Positions 4,569 through 8,567 of a stretch of DNA of 8,567 nt are shown here, piece after piece. Both the position numbers and the translations under genes were made by a program. Numbering within the stretch: position 1 is the stretch's first letter; each line of letters opens with the position of its first letter. Origin of the DNA: Candidatus Hydrogenedentota bacterium (GTDB lineage Bacteria > Hydrogenedentota > Hydrogenedentia > Hydrogenedentales > CAITNO01); NCBI GenBank assembly GCA_007118765.1, contig SKQZ01000280.1, positions 1 to 8,567 of the forward strand, read 5' to 3'. Under the pieces are notes generated by a model that was given only the letters and a program-made list of their open reading frames with translations, was not told the DNA's origin and did not search any database.

Positions 4569-6035
4569 ATGAAAAGAATCTGGCTTCGTGTGCTGCTTGC
4601 CATGTGCATCCTCGGCATCTTCCTTTGCATTACGCTTACGATCAACACACTGGCGTTTACGTCCATGCAAATAGACGTTACACCGCGCCCACAGCCGGAA
4701 ATAGATACTGACCGCGCCGTAACCAGCCTGCAAAAAGCCCTGCGGTTTCGAACATTGAGTTACGAGGAGCCTGAGGCGTGGGATTATGAGCCTTTCCTGG
4801 AGTTGCATGAAATGCTCGAACGGCGTTTTCCGCTGGTACACGAACATTTGGAAAAAGAACTGGTATCGGGATACAGCCTTATGTACACGTGGGCCGGGTC
4901 GGCGCCTGACGAAGAGGCGTTGCTGTTGCTGGCACACCAGGACGTGGTGGATGCACCAGACGCAGCGACTTGGGAGCACCCACCTTTCAGCGGCGTTGTT
5001 GCGGACGGCTTTATCTGGGGACGGGGAACGCTGGATGATAAAGGCAGCATGATCGGCATTCTTGAAGCCGTTGAAATCTTGCTTGAAAACGGTTTTCAAC
5101 CGCGCCGCTCCATCTATCTGTGTTTTGGCCACGATGAAGAGGTGGGCGGTTGGGACGGCGCCGCGACAATGGCTGAAATACTGCGCGACCGAGGCGTACG
5201 CGCAAAGATGTCGTTGGACGAAGGCATGGCGGTGATTGACGGCGCCGTGCTGGGGCTTGACAATCCCATTGCGTTCATCAGTTTAACCGAAAAAGGCTAT
5301 TTGTCTCTTGAACTTACCGCCCACGGCCCGCCGGGACACGCTTCGACGCCGCCGCGCGAAACGACATTGGGCATATTGTCGCGCGCTGTGACGCGACTTG
5401 AAGAGAATCCCATGCCGGCAAGTCTTCCGGAGCCCGTGCGCCTTATGTTTCGCTATCTCGGACCGGAAATGCCCTTCCCCGCAAACGTAGTGTTTGCGAA
5501 TCTTTGGCTGACGAAACCGTTGGTGATGCGGCAACTGGCCAGCGAGCGCGCCACGGATGCCGCCATCAGAACCACCACGGCGGTAACCATTATGGAAGGG
5601 GGCGTCAAGGACAATGTGTTGCCCGCCGAGGCGCGGGCGGTGGTAAACTTCCGCCCGAAACCGGGCGAAACGATTGAGCAGGTCATCGAGCGGGTACGGC
5701 AAACCATCAATGACGACCGCATCACGATACGGCCATTACGACAGCCAACTGAAGCGCCACCGCCGGCCCGGGTGGATGTGCCCGCATTCGAGGTGCTTCA
5801 TGAAACCATTCGGCAGGTGTTTCCCGATGCAATTGTCGCGCCGGCCATGATGCTGGGCGGCAGCGATACGCATCATTACTCCGAAGTAGCAGAGAACCGT
5901 TATGGATTCCTGCCGTTGGATTTCACGGAAGATGATCTCGAACGTATCCACGGCCCGAACGAACGCATCAGTGTGGAATCTTTTGATCGGATGATACGGT
6001 TCTACATCATGTTCATTGAAGCCGTGGCCGGATAG
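4569..6035 (+). CDS. M20 family metallohydrolase, PM20D1/carboxypeptidase S-like
   Basis: A 488-residue, probably di-zinc M20 hydrolase. An N-terminal hydrophobic segment (about 8-30) after MKRIWLR suggests a signal anchor or signal peptide, placing the enzyme outside the cytoplasm. Predicted metal and catalytic residues are all present: H123 and D125 (LAHQDVVD), the bridging D156 (GRGTLDDKG), catalytic E190 and ligand E191 (GHDEEVGG), D217 (SLDEG), and H436 (GGSDTHHY). H257 in GPPGHAST starts the lid/dimerisation domain. IRTTTAVTI (333-341), GVKDNVLPAEARAVVNF (345-361) and RIHGPNERISVESF (459-472) match the animal PM20D1 and yeast Cps1 branch rather than ordinary M20 dipeptidases. Known members cleave Gly-X peptides or make and hydrolyse N-fatty-acyl amino acids; the substrate here is unknown. 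AGGAG at 4556-4560 supports the start. Confidence 0.93.
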   Translation: MKRIWLRVLLAMCILGIFLCITLTINTLAFTSMQIDVTPRPQPEIDTDRAVTSLQKALRFRTLSYEEPEAWDYEPFLELHEMLERRFPLVHEHLEKELVSGYSLMYTWAGSAPDEEALLLLAHQDVVDAPDAATWEHPPFSGVVADGFIWGRGTLDDKGSMIGILEAVEILLENGFQPRRSIYLCFGHDEEVGGWDGAATMAEILRDRGVRAKMSLDEGMAVIDGAVLGLDNPIAFISLTEKGYLSLELTAHGPPGHASTPPRETTLGILSRAVTRLEENPMPASLPEPVRLMFRYLGPEMPFPANVVFANLWLTKPLVMRQLASERATDAAIRTTTAVTIMEGGVKDNVLPAEARAVVNFRPKPGETIEQVIERVRQTINDDRITIRPLRQPTEAPPPARVDVPAFEVLHETIRQVFPDAIVAPAMMLGGSDTHHYSEVAENRYGFLPLDFTEDDLERIHGPNERISVESFDRMIRFYIMFIEAVAG

Positions 6036-6052
6036 CCGGACAACAACATGCG

Positions 6053-6742
6053 TCACCGTCTTTTCAGGTTGAGCAACAGACGCACTTCGCCCTGACCTAT
6101 ATCCAGTTTCTCGGCAATCTCCGGAATGCTCAGCCCGGCAGCACTGTATGCCTCCACCTGTTTTTGCACCGTAGGCGGCGTCTGTTCGTTTGGCTCACGA
6201 GTGGACGGGGCATCTTCCTCCCGCTCTTGAGAATCGAGCAAAGCGCGGAAAGCGTCTCTTGCTTTTTCCGGGTTCGCAGGGGCCTCGGGCGCCTGGGTCT
6301 CGTACAAGTCTCCGCGCAGGGCGGGGGCTTCCTGTCTTTCCGGAGCGCCGCCGGACTGCAACATGCGGTCACATTCGTCCAGCTGACGTTGCAGTTCTTT
6401 CATCTCCAACGCCATGGTGTCCAACTCGCGGGTAAGCGTGTGCTGCCGCTCGTACAGTTCTTCGTTCCTGTTCAGGCTTTGCTCCAGCAATTGCTTGACA
6501 ACGGCCATTTTCTTGTCGAGATCGTCGTTAAACCTGCGGGCCAACTGCTTTTGCTCTGCCACAATACCGCGCATGGTCTCAAACACCACGGTAATGTCCC
6601 CAATGTCCTCCTGCGCCTTCTTAATACGCGCCTTTTGATTGCGCTCTCGTTTCCAATACACGGCCACAAGGAATATGAAGCAAAACATGGATATGGACGC
6701 CATCCCAAAAAAGAAGTAACTTACGGCATCTTGTAATGGCAT
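6053..6742 (-). CDS. Single-pass membrane coiled-coil protein with C-terminal HTH-like (DUF6115/DUF2802-type) domain
   Basis: A 229-residue protein. A membrane segment spans about residues 9-30 (YFFFGMASISMFCFIFLVAV), followed by a basic KRERNQK stop-transfer stretch. A charged heptad-like coiled coil covers about 33-128, a Pro/Glu/Ala-rich linker about 131-190, and a compact C-terminal domain 193-229. That domain reads GLSIPEIAEKLDIGQGEVRLLL, an HTH-like pattern shared with DUF6115 (Bacillus SwrB/YlxL type) and DUF2802 proteins, some of which lie near flagellar genes; none are visible here. The topology suggests the coil and C-terminal domain are cytoplasmic. ATG 6742 is preferred because AAGGA lies seven bases upstream; a GTG at 6772 lacks any such site. 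It is convergent with the M20 gene, with 17 bases between stops. The function is not known, and the HTH may bind protein rather than DNA. Confidence 0.85.
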   Translation of the reverse strand: MPLQDAVSYFFFGMASISMFCFIFLVAVYWKRERNQKARIKKAQEDIGDITVVFETMRGIVAEQKQLARRFNDDLDKKMAVVKQLLEQSLNRNEELYERQHTLTRELDTMALEMKELQRQLDECDRMLQSGGAPERQEAPALRGDLYETQAPEAPANPEKARDAFRALLDSQEREEDAPSTREPNEQTPPTVQKQVEAYSAAGLSIPEIAEKLDIGQGEVRLLLNLKRR

Positions 6743-7055
6743 TGGGGCATCCTTGCAATTATCGGCGACCACACACTATTTTGGCATCAACGCACAGGAC
6801 AACGGTGTTCCTTCACCTTTCGCCAACAATAATGGTGATAGCATACACCTGCATAACGGCCGTATTCAAAGCGAAACACCGCACCGAAAAACCACCGATA
6901 ACGGAACCAACGGCTTCCTACGTTTTTGTACGCTGTCACGTCTTTTGTTATGATGGTGACTCAACGGGCATGTTACACGGATACCCACACCGTCCTCGAT
7001 ATGATGCGCCCGTGGTATGCGCAACAACCCTTATACAACGAAAGGATTACACACG
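6743..7055. other. Divergent intergenic region before the ROK-like gene
   Basis: About 310 bases separate the start codons of the coiled-coil gene and the ROK-like gene. The plus-strand side holds the extended -10 promoter listed separately. On the minus-strand side AAGGA (6750-6754) serves the coiled-coil gene, but no convincing promoter for it was found. Open frames crossing this stretch have neither ribosome binding sites nor protein-like composition. Confidence 0.5.
6926..6954 (+). promoter_or_regulatory. Extended -10 promoter of the ROK-like gene
   Basis: TATGAT (6949-6954) is preceded by TGT (6946-6948), the TGn extension of an extended -10 promoter. TTGTAC (6926-6931) lies 17 bases upstream of the -10 and matches only three consensus positions, as is common when the extension is present. 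Transcription would start near 6961, leaving a leader of about 95 bases. Confidence 0.5.
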
Positions 7056-8450
7056 ATGTCTCACGCCTGGATGCTTGTACCGGCAAAAACCACTCCCCCA
7101 CTTGATCCTGATTTTTGTCCGCCTGTACTGGCGCATCGCACGTACTTGCAGGCCGTCAAAGAATCCGGCGCGGCAACACCGCTCCGTATTGCGCTGGAAC
7201 GAGCCGACGGCTCCATATCCCAATTCGACACAATCGTGTTTTCCGAGGATCATCCCCAAGCCGAGGCAAACAACTTTTACGCCGAGCGACTGATCAAGTT
7301 TTTGCTGTGGCAATGTGGCGGATACCGGGTGTATGTGGGCGGCCCGCCTTCGCTGGGCGCTCATATTCAAGCATGCTACCACTCCGATGGCATGCGCAAG
7401 TTTGACTATCATTTTATGGGCGAGTCGGTTTATGAACAGTCCTTTTCCGTGGTACCCTGTACGCCCGAAGAAACCCCGGCGGCAAATGAGTCCTCCATGC
7501 CTTTGGGCCGACACCTTGAGGGCTGCCGCGTAGGTTTTGACCTGGGCGCTTCCGACCGTAAAGTGAGTGCGGTCATTGACGGTGAACCGGTATACAGCGA
7601 AGAAGTCGAATGGGCGCCCGGCAAGAACAGCGACCCCGCCTATCATTACAACGAAGTTATGACGGCCATCAAAACGGCCGCCGCAAAAATGCCGCGACTG
7701 GACGCCGTGGGCGGCAGTGCGGCGGGTGTCTATGTGAACAACCGCGCCATGGTTGCCTCGCTGTTCCGTGCCGTTCCCAAGGAATCCTTCGCCGATGTTC
7801 ACGATATGTTTACCCGCATTGGCAAGGAACTGAACACGCCGCTTGTGATTGTGAATGATGGCGAAGTGACCGCCCTGGCCGGCTCCATGTCGCTTGAAGA
7901 CAACGGCGTGCTCGGGATTGCACTGGGTTCCAGCGAAGCGGGCGGATATGTGAATCTTGACGGCAACATTACGGGCTGGCTGAATGAGCTTGCCTTCTGC
8001 CCTGTTGACTACAATCCGGCGTCGCCCGTGGACGAATGGTCCGGCGATTATGGCATTGGCGCTTTGTACTTCTCGCAACAATGCGTATTTCGGCTCGCGC
8101 CCAAAGCGGGCATCACGTTGCCACAAGATGCGACGCCCGCCGAGAAACTGCGCCTCGTACAGGAGAAACTGGAATCAGGAGATGACGGCGCACGGAAAAT
8201 CTGGGAGACCATGGGGGTTTACATGGGGTACACCCTGGCCCATTACGCTGATTTCTACGACGTCAGGCATGTCCTGATTCTTGGCCGTTGCACTTCGGGC
8301 AGCGGCGGCGACATCATTCTGGAAGGCGCCAACACAATCCTGCGCGATGAATTCCCGGAACTGGCGGCCTCAATACGCGTCCAGCTGCCCGACGAAAAGA
8401 GCAGACGCGTGGGACAATCCATTGCGGCGGCAAGCCTGCCACGCCTTTAA
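7056..8450 (+). CDS. ROK/ASKHA-type sugar kinase-like protein with extra N-terminal domain
   Basis: A 464-residue protein. Residues about 157-464 look like an ASKHA kinase fold of the ROK type: phosphate-1 loop FDLGASDRKVSAV (161-173), VNDGEVTALAG (266-276) with N267 and D268 at the expected sugar and catalytic-base positions, GIALGSSEAGGYV (287-299) in place of the usual glycine-rich GTGIG, and adenosine-type motif VLILGRCTSGSGGD (406-419). The ROK zinc-binding cysteine cluster is absent; ELAFCPVDYNP stands at about that point. Residues 1-155 form a domain I do not recognise, including RLIKFLLWQCGGYRVYVGGP (78-97). No signal peptide or DNA-binding HTH is seen. ATG 7056 is preferred over 7017 because AAAGGA (7041-7046) lies nine bases upstream. 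A sugar kinase or sugar-binding role is inferred; activity is uncertain. Confidence 0.82.
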   Translation: MSHAWMLVPAKTTPPLDPDFCPPVLAHRTYLQAVKESGAATPLRIALERADGSISQFDTIVFSEDHPQAEANNFYAERLIKFLLWQCGGYRVYVGGPPSLGAHIQACYHSDGMRKFDYHFMGESVYEQSFSVVPCTPEETPAANESSMPLGRHLEGCRVGFDLGASDRKVSAVIDGEPVYSEEVEWAPGKNSDPAYHYNEVMTAIKTAAAKMPRLDAVGGSAAGVYVNNRAMVASLFRAVPKESFADVHDMFTRIGKELNTPLVIVNDGEVTALAGSMSLEDNGVLGIALGSSEAGGYVNLDGNITGWLNELAFCPVDYNPASPVDEWSGDYGIGALYFSQQCVFRLAPKAGITLPQDATPAEKLRLVQEKLESGDDGARKIWETMGVYMGYTLAHYADFYDVRHVLILGRCTSGSGGDIILEGANTILRDEFPELAASIRVQLPDEKSRRVGQSIAAASLPRL

Positions 8451-8516
8451 CCCGCATATTTCACAAGATTTCTGTTGCGCCTGCGAATCTTACACCATAT
8501 CAGGCACTTTGCTTGC

Positions 8517-8557
8517 CCGCCGACTTCGACGTGTAATAACACGCTGTCAGCCGGCGG
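8517..8557. repeat. Imperfect inverted repeat downstream of the ROK-like gene
   Basis: CCGCCG (8517-8522) pairs with CGGCGG (8552-8557), CT (8524-8525) with AG (8549-8550), and CGTGT (8530-8534) with ACACG (8539-8543) around an AATA loop, leaving a mismatch and an internal loop. It begins 66 bases past the stop codon. No T-run follows on either strand within the window, so it may be a transcript-end hairpin or part of a feature cut by the window edge. The remaining bases 8451-8516 show no gene. Confidence 0.5.
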
Positions 8558-8567
8558 CCTGCGCAAA

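Noticed and set aside
4443..5132. 229-residue minus-strand open frame opposite serC and the M20 gene
   Set aside because: It overlaps two strongly supported genes and has no recognisable domain.
6028..6041. CCGG-ATAG-CCGG hairpin at the convergent stops, considered as a bidirectional terminator
   Set aside because: Only four base pairs and no T-run on either side.
6950..7100. Short plus-strand ORF starting inside the -10 box of the ROK-like gene promoter
   Set aside because: Its start overlaps the -10 hexamer, so it would not be on the transcript, and it has no ribosome binding site.
6736..7293. Plus-strand 185-residue open frame crossing the start of the ROK-like gene
   Set aside because: It overlaps the start regions of two well-supported genes, lacks a ribosome binding site, and its composition does not look like a protein.
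7047..8126. 359-residue minus-strand open frame opposite the ROK-like gene
   Set aside because: Long, but it is the antisense shadow of a gene with clear kinase motifs; its translation has no motifs and no upstream ribosome binding site was evident.

Overview
The window reads as an ordinary piece of a bacterial chromosome with nine supported coding regions, compactly arranged on both strands, most with clear Shine-Dalgarno sites. No rRNA, tRNA, CRISPR array, insertion sequence or phage gene is visible. A Gfo/Idh/MocA oxidoreductase beside a DUF1080 (3-keto-disaccharide hydrolase type) protein is a pairing common in the Planctomycetes-Verrucomicrobia-Lentisphaerae group and in lineages such as Hydrogenedentota. 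I therefore infer an organism of that kind, probably an uncultured one, but the sequence alone does not fix the phylum.

Layout, left to right. A minus-strand Gfo/Idh/MocA oxidoreductase (67-1077) diverges from a plus-strand membrane-anchored DUF1080 protein (1229-1996). A strong hairpin with a T-run on its minus-strand side then ends the minus-strand ribosomal operon rplM-rpsI (2954 to 2085). Both ribosomal genes use GTG starts, and a good sigma70-type promoter lies upstream of rplM. The 475 bases between the rplM and serC starts hold a divergent promoter, a possible 29-residue small gene with an excellent ribosome binding site (3244-3333), and an inverted repeat overlapping the likely serC -35 box. 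Next come serC (phosphoserine aminotransferase, 3430-4518) and, 50 bases on, a PM20D1/carboxypeptidase-S-like M20 metallohydrolase (4569-6035), probably co-transcribed. A minus-strand protein with one membrane segment, a long coiled coil and a small C-terminal HTH-like domain (6053-6742) converges on it. Last is a plus-strand ROK/ASKHA sugar-kinase-like protein with an unexplained N-terminal domain (7056-8450), preceded by an extended -10 promoter and followed by an imperfect inverted repeat at the right edge.

How the genes work together. rplM-rpsI and serC are housekeeping genes (ribosome assembly, serine and possibly PLP biosynthesis). The oxidoreductase, the DUF1080 protein and the ROK-like protein fit a saccharide-using lifestyle, but nothing ties them into one pathway. 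I found no convincing new multi-gene system. The items most worth a second look are the small ORF and inverted repeat ahead of serC, the ROK-like protein that lacks the ROK zinc motif and carries an extra domain, the close bacterial relative of PM20D1, and the membrane coiled-coil HTH protein.
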